NCBI GenBank assembly: GCA_963731035.1
Contig: CAVSUY010000007.1
Location: 186,001-250,000, forward strand
From: JAANXG01 sp963731035
GTDB lineage: Bacteria; Pseudomonadota; Gammaproteobacteria; Arenicellales; JAANXG01
Reading direction: 5' to 3'
DNA length: 64,000 nucleotides
In this document: piece by piece, positions 27,719-35,691 of the stretch
How positions within the stretch are numbered: position 1 is the first letter of the stretch
How the letters are laid out: each line of letters starts with the position of its first letter
Program-made: the position numbers and the translations under genes
The notes under the pieces: model-generated
Seen by the model: only the letters and a program-made list of their open reading frames with translations
Told to the model about the DNA's origin: nothing
Database searches by the model: none

Positions 27719-27933
27719 ACTGCCACCTCCAATCGTAATGGGTTGGACTGCCGGGGACCCCTTGAGCACAACCTTGCGATTAATCGGCAGTCAACGCTGC
27801 TAGATTCCACATCGGTGCTGAAGGCGGGGGTGGGACAGTTCTCTCCCGGTCTGTACCTAGAGTCAGAAGGGCAGGGTCGTCCCTCCACCCCCGGCAGCTT
27901 TATCCTCTCAGATTCCACTATTCGGGAACATAA
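27719..27933 (-). other. IS110 non-coding end, candidate bridge-RNA region
   Basis: About 215 non-coding bases lie between the transposase start and the junction with the repeat right half. IS110-group elements encode a structured bridge RNA in this end that guides target choice. I cannot fold it here; position and length fit, nothing more. Confidence 0.4.
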
Positions 27934-28006
27934 AGGGCTAGGGTGAGGGGGCTGCTCTTAGGAACCACCCTCACCCTGGCCCTCTCCCGCCAGCGGGAGA
28001 GGGAAG
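27934..28006. repeat. Right half of repeat copy 6 and complete copy 7
   Basis: AGGGCTAGGGTGAGGGG (27934-27950) completes the interrupted copy; a further full palindrome CCACCCTCACCCTGGCCCTC then TCCCGCCAGCGGGAGAGGG follows at 27965-28003 in the opposite sense. Confidence 0.7.
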
Positions 28007-28188
28007 TAGTCAAGCCGACCACGACAGGCCCACCCCGTTTGCCCGAATGAGTCCCATACCGTTCTGAACCCGCACCCCCGCTTGATTCCCCTAAAACGCT
28101 GGAGGTATGTTCCACCGGTCAAGATCCACACCGTCGGCGACAGGGAACGACAGTCGCGGGCCGAGCACCTCAAGAGAGATAAAACAAC

Positions 28189-30753
28189 ATGGCGACATTT
28201 CCCAAGAGCGCGAACGTCGTAATCATCGGCCAGGGCGGCATCGTCGGGGCCTCGGTGGCCCACCACCTGATCGAACGGGGCTGGGACGACATCGTCGGCC
28301 TGGACAAGTCCTCCATCCCCACCGACATCGGCTCGACCGCCCATGCCTCCGATTTCTGTTTCATGACCTCCCACGATCACATGAGCTGCTACACGACGCT
28401 GTACAGCGTCGACTTCTTCGAGAAGCTCGGCCACTACAGCCGCATCGGCGGCCTGGAAGTGGCCCGCGTCGACGATGACGAGCGCATGGAGGAGCTCAAA
28501 CGCAAGGTGGGCTCCGGCAAGGCCTTCGGCACCCGGGTCGAGCTGGTCGGCCCGAAAAAGGTGAAGGAGCTGTTTCCCCTGGTGGAAGAGGACATGGTCC
28601 AGGGCGCCATGTGGGACCCGGACGCCGGCCTGGTGATCCCGCGCTCCCAGACTGTGGTCGGCGAACTGGTGGAGCGCGCCCAGAAGACCGGCAAGCTCCA
28701 GGCCTTCGCCAACACCCCGGCTACCGGCCTGGATATCAAGGACGGCCGCATCCAGGGCGTCGAAACCCCGCGGGGCTACATCGCGACCAACACCGTGGTG
28801 GTGTGCGCGGGCCTGTGGGGCCGGCTGATCGCCGAGATGGCCGGCGAGGACCTGCCCATCATGCCGGTCGATCACCCGCTGCTGTTCTTCGGGCCCTTCA
28901 ACGAGTTCGCCGGCACCGGCAAGGAGATCGGCTACCCGCTTTTTCGTGACCAGGGCAACTCGGCATACCTGCGCGACACCGGCGACCCCAAGACTGCCGA
29001 GGGCGGCCAGCTCGAATGGGGCTACTACGAGCAGACCTCGCCGCGCCTGGTGCATCCCAAGGACCTTTTGGAAAAAGAGCAGGCGCGCCTGTCGCCCTCA
29101 CAGCGCGACCTGGACGTGGAGCAGGTGATGGAAGGCCTGGAGAAGGCCATCGAGCTGACCCCGATCCTGGCCGAGCTCGGCTTCGACGAGAAGCGCTCCT
29201 TCAACGGCCTGCTGCAGGTGACCGCCGACGGCGGCCCCTCCATCGGCGAGTCGCCGGACGTTAAGGGCCTGTGGTACTGCGAGTCCGTCTGGGTGAAGGA
29301 CGGTCCCGGCACCGGCAAGGTGCTGGCGGACTGGATGACGGACGGGCGCTTCGAGCTGGACGTGTTCGGCATCGACATCTCCCGCTACTACCCGGTCCAG
29401 CGCACGCCCACCTATATCTATGACCGCTGCTTCGAGACCGCTTTCAAGATCTACAACCCGCCGGTGCACACCCGCGAGCCGTACACCAAGGGCAGGGACT
29501 TGCGCCGCAGCCCGTTCTGGCCGCGCGAGAAAGAGCTCGGCGGCTACTTCATGGAAGCCGCCGGTTGGGAGCGCGCCCACGGCTACGCCTCCAACGAGCA
29601 CCTGATCGAGAAGTACGCCGACCGGGTGCCCGAGCGTAAGAACGAATGGGACGCCCGCCACTTCTGGCGCGTGTCCAACGCCGAGCAGCTCGCCATGAGC
29701 GACGGCGTCGGCATGGTGAACCTGTCGCACTTCGCCATCTTCGACGTCTCCGGTCCCGACGCCGAGGCGTTGATGGAGTACGTCGCGGTGGCCAAGGTCG
29801 GCGGCAAGACGCCGATCGGCAAGGGTATCTACACCCACTTTCTCGACCAGGCCGGCGGCATCCGCTCCGACCTCACCATCATCCGCCTGGAGGAGGACCG
29901 CTACCGCGTGGTCTGCGGCGGCGACACCGGCCACCGCGATTACGTGTGGATGAAGCGCATGGCCGAGGAGCGCGGCCTCAAGGTGCGCATCGACGACCGC
30001 TCGGACGAGATCGCGACGCTCGGAGTCTGGGGTCCGAAGGCCCGCGAAACGCTGCAGAAAGTGGCGGACAAGCCGGAAGCCCTGAGCCACGAGAATTTTC
30101 CCTTCGCGAGCACCATGCACTTGCGTATCCGCGGCATCCCCATCTGGGCGTTCCGCATCTCCTACGTCGGCGAGCAGGGCTGGGAGCTGTACCTGCCGTT
30201 CAGCTACGGCCTGAGCCTGTGGGACCTGCTCTACGAGCAGGGCGTCACCCCCGTCGGCGTCGAGACCTACGCCAACAGCCGCCGCATGGAGAAGAGCCTG
30301 CGCCTGCAGAACGCGGACCTGCTCACCGAGTACAACCTCTACGAGGCCGGCCTCGCCCGCAAGAAGGTCAAGCCCGCCGACTTCCACGGCAAGAAAGCCT
30401 ACCTCGAGCAGCGCGAGCGCGACCACCAGCCCGCGTACCTGTGCACCCTGACCATGCAGGAAAACACCGACGCCAAGGGCGTCGCCCGCTACCCGGTCGG
30501 AAGCTGGCCGATCATGGATCCCGAAACCGGCGACGTCCTCATCGACGAAGTGGGCCGCCGCTCCTACCTCACCTCCATCGCCTACGGCCCTTCAATCGGC
30601 AAGAACATCGCCCTCGGCTACCTGCCGAAGGCGTACGCCGAGGAAGGAAGAATCCTGACGATGGAGTACTTCTGCGAGCACTACCCGATCAAGGTCGAGG
30701 CGGTGGGGTACCGGGCGTTGTTTGATCCGGAGAATGAGCGGTTGAGGTCGTAA
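28189..30753 (+). CDS. Dimethylglycine dehydrogenase-like FAD/GcvT two-domain oxidoreductase
   Basis: 854 residues. The N-terminal half is a DAO-type FAD domain (NVVIIGQGGIVGASVAHHLI, GxGxxG). The C-terminal half is a folate-binding GcvT-like domain with its own C-terminal barrel (SYVGEQGWELYLPFSYGLSL). This layout is that of dimethylglycine or sarcosine dehydrogenases that hand the methyl group to tetrahydrofolate. Together with soxBDAG upstream it suggests catabolism of betaine-derived methylamines to glycine. A 110-bp piece of this gene (29101-29210) recurs at 31641-31750. The exact substrate is inferred. Confidence 0.87.
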   Translation: MATFPKSANVVIIGQGGIVGASVAHHLIERGWDDIVGLDKSSIPTDIGSTAHASDFCFMTSHDHMSCYTTLYSVDFFEKLGHYSRIGGLEVARVDDDERMEELKRKVGSGKAFGTRVELVGPKKVKELFPLVEEDMVQGAMWDPDAGLVIPRSQTVVGELVERAQKTGKLQAFANTPATGLDIKDGRIQGVETPRGYIATNTVVVCAGLWGRLIAEMAGEDLPIMPVDHPLLFFGPFNEFAGTGKEIGYPLFRDQGNSAYLRDTGDPKTAEGGQLEWGYYEQTSPRLVHPKDLLEKEQARLSPSQRDLDVEQVMEGLEKAIELTPILAELGFDEKRSFNGLLQVTADGGPSIGESPDVKGLWYCESVWVKDGPGTGKVLADWMTDGRFELDVFGIDISRYYPVQRTPTYIYDRCFETAFKIYNPPVHTREPYTKGRDLRRSPFWPREKELGGYFMEAAGWERAHGYASNEHLIEKYADRVPERKNEWDARHFWRVSNAEQLAMSDGVGMVNLSHFAIFDVSGPDAEALMEYVAVAKVGGKTPIGKGIYTHFLDQAGGIRSDLTIIRLEEDRYRVVCGGDTGHRDYVWMKRMAEERGLKVRIDDRSDEIATLGVWGPKARETLQKVADKPEALSHENFPFASTMHLRIRGIPIWAFRISYVGEQGWELYLPFSYGLSLWDLLYEQGVTPVGVETYANSRRMEKSLRLQNADLLTEYNLYEAGLARKKVKPADFHGKKAYLEQRERDHQPAYLCTLTMQENTDAKGVARYPVGSWPIMDPETGDVLIDEVGRRSYLTSIAYGPSIGKNIALGYLPKAYAEEGRILTMEYFCEHYPIKVEAVGYRALFDPENERLRS

Positions 30754-30857
30754 CGCCGTGTACCGAGCCGTGTAGGAGCGGCTACACCGCGCTCGGGGCG
30801 TCAAGCTATCACGTAGGTGTTCGACGTAGAGGAATGGACCAGCAGACATCGTTGACA

Positions 30858-30932
30858 GGATGTCCACAAACACGGCCAGGTGGGACTACCAGCAGTGGCG
30901 CCCCGAACGCACGCTGCTCTACCAGCTTGTGA
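30858..30932 (+). pseudogene. IS91-family transposase N-terminal scrap
   Basis: Short frame of about 25 codons: MSTNTARWDYQQWRPERT then LLYQLV. The YQxxxPExTxLYxxV pattern is the start of IS91-type transposases. It is cut at about 30932 where a REP-like sequence begins. Confidence 0.5.
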
Positions 30933-30945
30933 GTAAAACCGCGTG

Positions 30946-30985
30946 TAAAACCTGGTCAAAGAGCATTTGTTCCTACTATTCGAAC
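30946..30985. repeat. Degenerate REP (AAAACCGGGTCAGAGAGCA family), left end of RAYT copy A
   Basis: AAAACCTGGTCAAAGAGCAT then TTGTTCCTACTATTCGAACC. It is the left terminal repeat of the RAYT unit with several changes from the intact copy at 56983. Confidence 0.75.
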
Positions 30986-31066
30986 CGGGTAAGATTCCTG
31001 CAGTCTGAATCAGATTGCCTTTGTTCTGCTCAGGCGTGAGCACTGCCATTCACAAGGAGGTGAGCC

Positions 31067-31636
31067 ATGCCCCGTAAGACCCCGCTTCGCGCTGCCGGGA
31101 ATTCCCCAGCACGTTATCCAGCGCGGCAACAATCGCGTGCCGTGCTTTGTTGCCGAGCAAGACTACCGGCGTTATCTGGATGACCTCGAGGCGGTTGCCC
31201 GCAAGCACCGCTGCCGAATACACGCCTATGTGCTGATGACCAATCCTGTGCACATGCTGGTGACGCCGACAAAGGAATACGGCATCCCGGATGAGCGGCC
31301 CGGACGGTACTGGTGGACACACCGTAGCGCACCCGGGAAGGCTACAAATGTTCCAGCTATGCCGCCAACGCCCAAGGTCGGCCCGATCCGCTGCCCGAGC
31401 CCCATCCCCTATACATGGCTCTGGGAGAGGCCGTTGCTGAGCGACAGCATGCCTACCGCGAATTGTTCCGCCACCAGCTCGAAGACGATGTTTTGCACGA
31501 GATTCGTGAGGCCTTGAATCACGAATTGGTCGTGGGACGTTCTTACTTCAAGGACGGGATTGAAGCCATGACGAAGCGGTGCTCGCGGTTGCGAACCCCA
31601 TGCCGCGAGTACTACGCGCCCATCAGGCAACAGACG
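31067..31636 (+). pseudogene. REP-associated tyrosine transposase (RAYT), decayed copy A
   Basis: It starts like the intact copy at 57103 (AAGGAGGTGAGCC ribosome site then ATGCCCCG) but is frameshifted within the first codons (KTPLRAAGNSP). Later frames show CFVAEQDYRRYLDDLEAVAR and HAYVLMTNPVHMLVTPTKEY: the first His of the HUH motif is Pro. The middle third, from IGQMMQ to NPVRAH, is largely replaced or deleted. The 3' terminal repeat is lost and the sequence runs into a copied fragment of the upstream dehydrogenase gene. Confidence 0.88.
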
Positions 31637-31640
31637 TGCC

Positions 31641-31750
31641 CAGCGCGACCTGGACGTGGAGCAGGTGATGGAAGGCCTGGAGAAGGCCATGGAGCTGACC
31701 CCCATCCTGGCCGAGCTCGGCTTCGACGAGAAGCGCTCCTTCAACGGCCT
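31641..31750. repeat. Duplicated 110-bp fragment of the dimethylglycine-dehydrogenase-like gene
   Basis: From CAGCGCGACCTGGACGTGGA to CTCCTTCAACGGCCT this is 108/110 identical to 29101-29210, exactly 2540 bases downstream. It lies directly after decayed RAYT copy A and has no coding context of its own. Confidence 0.9.
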
Positions 31751-31981
31751 CTTGCATGATGCTCGACCTTCGTAACGGCATTACCGGCCATTGTGCACGT
31801 AGCGCCAAAGCATAAACTACCCGTCACCCGCGCGGAAGATGCTGCTCGCGGGAAAAAACAAAGGCCGCGTAAGTCCGGATCTACGAACCGCTATGCCGCC
31901 TGGCCGCGGCCAGGGCGCGTGAAGCAAGAACGACGCCGCAACTCCAAGTTCTCTGGTCGGAGCGAAAGAGACAGTGGCCGG
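31751..31981. other. Non-coding stretch before the glycan-enzyme gene
   Basis: About 230 bases with no gene, repeat or hairpin that I can support. Confidence 0.4.
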
Positions 31982-34747
31982 TCAGCACCGCCGCGTTACT
32001 GCGTTTTCAATAATAGCCGTGGTGCTGATCCCCGGCGTTTCCCGCAAGGTGTGTAGTCGCTCGGATTCGGCGAGACCTGTGTAATAGGCGGGAACCAGGG
32101 TTTCTGCACCGTGCAGCAGATAATCGATATCGAAGCTGTTCAGCAGGACATCGCTGATATTGCAATAGGGGAAATTGTCAATCACCACATCAACGTAGAC
32201 GCAGCTTTGCACGATCTCACGACGCGCCTCGTAAGGGACGACGGGAAGCCTTTTGTTGCGGCGCGTGTCTTCATCCCCATGGAGGCCCACCACCACTTGG
32301 TCGTAGATGGATTTCGCACGCTTCAGCAACCGGACGTGGCCATGGTGAAAAACATCGAACACGCCGTCCAGCACCACCCGGACGGGCTGTTTAGGCTGCA
32401 GCGGTTTGTCGGGGCGACCGGACTCCATCCAGTTTGCCGGTATCTCCCAGCCGGGGCCGTAACGCAATTGAAGCAGCGAATTCAAGTATCGGGGACAGGG
32501 AAAATCGTTTCCACCAACGGAGATCCGGTCCAGTTCTGCGAAGTGGAAGTAGTGGGCCCGATTCGCGGATGAGGCAGAGACCGAGTAGATGCTGCCGCTT
32601 TTTTCGAACTGACGAAACTCGATGGACAGCGGATCGTTGTCGTCCGGCGTGGTCAGTACGATCCGGTCGCGAGGGTGGCCCAGTTCCGGATGGCGGTGCA
32701 AGCGCAGCCCGGAACGGCCTTGTTCCACGAATTCGGTAATGCACTCCGCCAACTCGTCCTGCTGCGTCTGATCAAAACCGAAGTTCACGTCAACGTCATG
32801 GGGAATCATGTCTCCCTGGCGGACGGCGCCCAACAGCAATCCGAAGTCGATCCAATGCTTGATCTCGTGTTCTTCCAGGTAGTCTGATACCTGTTTGGCC
32901 CGGACGACCAGGTCCTCACGGCGAGAGGTGGAAACGGATTCCCGTCGTGGCTGGAATGCGCCGCTGGCCGCTGATGCACGGCGCAACTCGGGGTCGATGG
33001 ATTGCTCAGTGTCCCGTACGATCTTCGGATTCAGAAAGCTGGAGAAGTGATCGCGGATAGGCTGTGGATCAAGGCCCAGTTCTTGAAAACCGATGAAATA
33101 GTTTCTCATCCTGTCTTGCCAAGTATTGACATAACTCGGGCCCATTGCACGATTGAATCGATGAACCCAACGAAGAAACGGCAAACAAAGCACCCGATGC
33201 CCTCGCTGCCTGAACTTTTCGTGAATATATCCTTCTTCTCCGCCGAATCCCCGAAACCGCGGATTAAGACCCGGCCAGGCATCCTTTCTGCAAGAGAAGA
33301 CACCGAGTCCCTGCATGGGAATTTCGAATGGCTCGGCGTCGGGATCGGTGCCACGGCTGTCGGTGGCCCAGACGCCATACATTCCCGCCCGCCACTCCGG
33401 GTCAAAATGAGTAGAGACGTAATCCAGGTCGTCGTAGACGAGCGGACCCTGCAGCAGATCGCGGGAGTCAGGATTTCGTTCGTAATACTCAATGAGTCGT
33501 TCGAGGGAACCCGGTAGAAACAGAACGTGGGAATCGGTACACAGGACAAAGTCGGTTTCCGCTTCCCGGAAAACGAGTTCCCTGGCCGCGGTACCCTGTA
33601 TTTCGGCGCTCGGGAAGTATCGGTAATTGGGCACCCAGTTTCCGAGGTCGCGCAGCGCCTCCGAAGCCGGCCCGCCCGGATTATTGTCCACAATCAGAAA
33701 CTCGATCCGATCGACAAGGTCACCGTGGTATAGCCGTATACCCTGTACGGTAAAGTACACGCCGCCGTAGTCGTCGTAGGTGGCCATTCCGATGGTAAGA
33801 CGCGACTTGAATCTTAATTGACGCTGCCTGTGACTGCGGTAAAACGCTTTAAGGTTCGAACGCGCTCTTTCGTCCACTTCGTCAGCGGTTTCCGCGTCAT
33901 TGATGCAAATGAAATGCAGGTCTCCGGACTGAAACTCCCCGAAATCGCAGTTCATATTGGAGAAAAAATACTCCCGGCGTTTCAGCGAATCTTCAATTTC
34001 CGCCAGTCCTGTTTTAAGCATGTGGGTCACAACAAGATCGAGCACGTCAACTTCCGTTCCCTTTCGAAACCGCGTACCCGAACTCCTTGCGATATCCGTT
34101 CGGAATCGCTCGCATATGTGCCTGAGGGCGGAGAGACGAAATGGTACAGGCACGTGTGCGGAGCCGTAGTAGGGCGGTGGATAAACGTCCGCAAGCAACC
34201 GCAATGTGTTGTTTTCGATTTGACCGGTGACACCTTGTAGATCAGGTCTGTTACGGAGTTCAGATATCGCGGGTATACGAATGGTGTCGTCGTCGTTGAA
34301 GAATGCTCCAGGCGAAAGCGGCCGGTTGACCAGAAAATCGTCCTCGAAATATATACAGAATTCCGCAAATCCCGGGATGCGATGAAAATTGGCGCAGATA
34401 GAATAGGAATTGAAGGTAGGGAGATGGTCGGGGTCTTCGAAGAAATCGGAATGATTAACCTTGACCAGTTCAGGCCCGTTCATATCCTGCGACAGTTGCA
34501 TGAGCGCGCCCAATTCGTCTATTTCTTGATCGCACGAAACCAGGTGGATTTTCCGCACCCATGTCATTCCGGTGATGATACTGTGCACGCATTCGGCAAC
34601 CTGGTTCAGAGAACGATAGCGGTTGGGGCCGTCGGCGTCGGAATATTCACTGCGTGCCGTGACAGATCGATACTTGGCCAAACTTCGCTGGTAGACCGGG
34701 TCCTCTCCGATCACGAACGGGAGAATGACGTCGATTTCCCGTTCCAT
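31982..34747 (-). CDS. Four-domain protein: Stealth-like phosphotransferase, GT2 glycosyltransferase, LicD, cytidylyltransferase
   Basis: About 921 residues; start at 34747 (MEREIDVILPFVIGEDP) or four codons earlier at 34759. Residues about 4-305 resemble Stealth sugar-phosphate transferases (RYRSLNQVAECVHSI, then FEDDFLVNRPLSPGAFF). About 316-565 is a GT-A glycosyltransferase (IEFLIVDNNPGG, TDFVLCTDSHVLF). About 620-770 is LicD/FKTN-like (HWIDFGLLLGAVRQGDMIPH, then DVDVNF). About 789-921 is a TagD/choline-type cytidylyltransferase with VLDGVFDVFHHGH (HxGH), RRNKRLPVVPYEARREIV and ETPGISTTAII. One polypeptide could thus make a CDP-activated alcohol (choline- or ethanolamine-like) and add it to a glycan. 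No membrane segment. The gene follows the Thr/Ser-tailed secreted protein by 33 bases. The domain order is unusual; substrate specificity is unknown. Confidence 0.85.
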   Translation of the reverse strand: MEREIDVILPFVIGEDPVYQRSLAKYRSVTARSEYSDADGPNRYRSLNQVAECVHSIITGMTWVRKIHLVSCDQEIDELGALMQLSQDMNGPELVKVNHSDFFEDPDHLPTFNSYSICANFHRIPGFAEFCIYFEDDFLVNRPLSPGAFFNDDDTIRIPAISELRNRPDLQGVTGQIENNTLRLLADVYPPPYYGSAHVPVPFRLSALRHICERFRTDIARSSGTRFRKGTEVDVLDLVVTHMLKTGLAEIEDSLKRREYFFSNMNCDFGEFQSGDLHFICINDAETADEVDERARSNLKAFYRSHRQRQLRFKSRLTIGMATYDDYGGVYFTVQGIRLYHGDLVDRIEFLIVDNNPGGPASEALRDLGNWVPNYRYFPSAEIQGTAARELVFREAETDFVLCTDSHVLFLPGSLERLIEYYERNPDSRDLLQGPLVYDDLDYVSTHFDPEWRAGMYGVWATDSRGTDPDAEPFEIPMQGLGVFSCRKDAWPGLNPRFRGFGGEEGYIHEKFRQRGHRVLCLPFLRWVHRFNRAMGPSYVNTWQDRMRNYFIGFQELGLDPQPIRDHFSSFLNPKIVRDTEQSIDPELRRASAASGAFQPRRESVSTSRREDLVVRAKQVSDYLEEHEIKHWIDFGLLLGAVRQGDMIPHDVDVNFGFDQTQQDELAECITEFVEQGRSGLRLHRHPELGHPRDRIVLTTPDDNDPLSIEFRQFEKSGSIYSVSASSANRAHYFHFAELDRISVGGNDFPCPRYLNSLLQLRYGPGWEIPANWMESGRPDKPLQPKQPVRVVLDGVFDVFHHGHVRLLKRAKSIYDQVVVGLHGDEDTRRNKRLPVVPYEARREIVQSCVYVDVVIDNFPYCNISDVLLNSFDIDYLLHGAETLVPAYYTGLAESERLHTLRETPGISTTAIIENAVTRRC

Positions 34748-34780
34748 GTCACCCAACATGCAGTGGCATGTTAAGCCGGG

Positions 34781-35383
34781 TCAAGGTGCAAGTGTCGTGG
34801 TCGACGTCGTCGTCGAGGTAGTGGAGGTTGTCGTCGAGGACGTGGTTGTAGTGGTGGAGGTCGTCGTATTGTCCTCGGCGGAGCACGCTGTCTGTTCCGT
34901 GCTCAAGCTTTGATCCGCGAAAGTCACCACGGCGCGAACGAAATCCCCGGCGGTGCTGAAATTGAACGCCGCACTGTAATTACCCGCGTTGTCGGTGACA
35001 GGATTCGGATTGATGACGCCACCGCCCACTAGAGTGCCGTTCGCCCCACCGGTAAAGATGGAGATGGCCACCTGCATCGCCCGGCCTGCAGGACTGAACG
35101 TCCCCACCGCCTGGACGATGCCACTGACGGTGCCACTGCCGTTGGCAAAATTCACCCCAGTTAATATACAGGGATCGCTCAGACTTCCCGACAACTGTGC
35201 ATGTACGGGCAGTAGTACGGCATTTACAATGGGTTTCTCCCAGCGCGAACTCCCGAGTCCCGCGGTAATCGCCGCGCCGCCCGCAAGCAGTCTCCTTAAA
35301 TTGGTACGTTTCGCGGGTTGTTCCTTCTCCTTGTGATCTTCCATGTTGTTGCGTGATGTACCTCTTTCGTCGTTACGGTTCAT
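34781..35383 (-). CDS. Secreted protein with W-x-K-P / PVHA leader and Thr/Ser-only tail (family member 2)
   Basis: 200 residues; CGGAGA precedes the ATG at 35383. The leader has TNLRRLLAGGAAITAGLG, then SRWEKPIVNAVLLPVHAQL, with a cut expected after PVHA. The mature part is a small beta-rich domain of about 110 residues with two or three cysteines. The last 30 residues are nearly all Thr and Ser (from TTTSTTTTTTSSTTTSTT on, ending TTTLAP), a typical O-glycosylation or linker region. The glycan-modifying four-domain gene lies next on the same strand, so this protein may be its acceptor. That is inference. Confidence 0.78.
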   Translation of the reverse strand: MNRNDERGTSRNNMEDHKEKEQPAKRTNLRRLLAGGAAITAGLGSSRWEKPIVNAVLLPVHAQLSGSLSDPCILTGVNFANGSGTVSGIVQAVGTFSPAGRAMQVAISIFTGGANGTLVGGGVINPNPVTDNAGNYSAAFNFSTAGDFVRAVVTFADQSLSTEQTACSAEDNTTTSTTTTTSSTTTSTTSTTTSTTTLAP

Positions 35384-35596
35384 TGTCGGTGTCTCCGAAG
35401 TTCCAGCGATGGATCACCCTGCGGGTGATCTCACATAAGCAACTCGTTCGTTTCCGCGGACGTCTGGCGCCGGTGATTCCCGGGAGTTCCGGGCCCGCCA
35501 TGGCACACGCCTTGTGCTATGTCCCATGATGATACTTCAACTTTGAGCAAATTGTTCCTTGAATCCCTTAACTTCGATGCCGCAATGCGCGACCCT

Positions 35597-35634
35597 GAAA
35601 AACCGGGTCAGAGAGCACTTGTTCCTAATATTCG
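35597..35634. repeat. Solo REP sequence
   Basis: AAAAACCGGGTCAGAGAGCA then CTTGTTCCTAATATTCG, the RAYT left-end sequence without a transposase. It lies in the 308-base gap between the secreted-protein gene and the G8 gene, which otherwise holds nothing visible. Confidence 0.85.
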
Positions 35635-35691
35635 AGCCGGGCATTCCCCTCCAGTGTGGCCGGGACGGCGCCGGGGCCAAGAGTGTCGGCC

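Noticed and set aside
34795..34880. GTC/GTGG-rich repetitive DNA, at first a possible microsatellite or short CRISPR-like array
   Set aside because: It is the coding sequence of the Thr/Ser-rich tail on the minus strand; there are no spacers or constant-length repeats.
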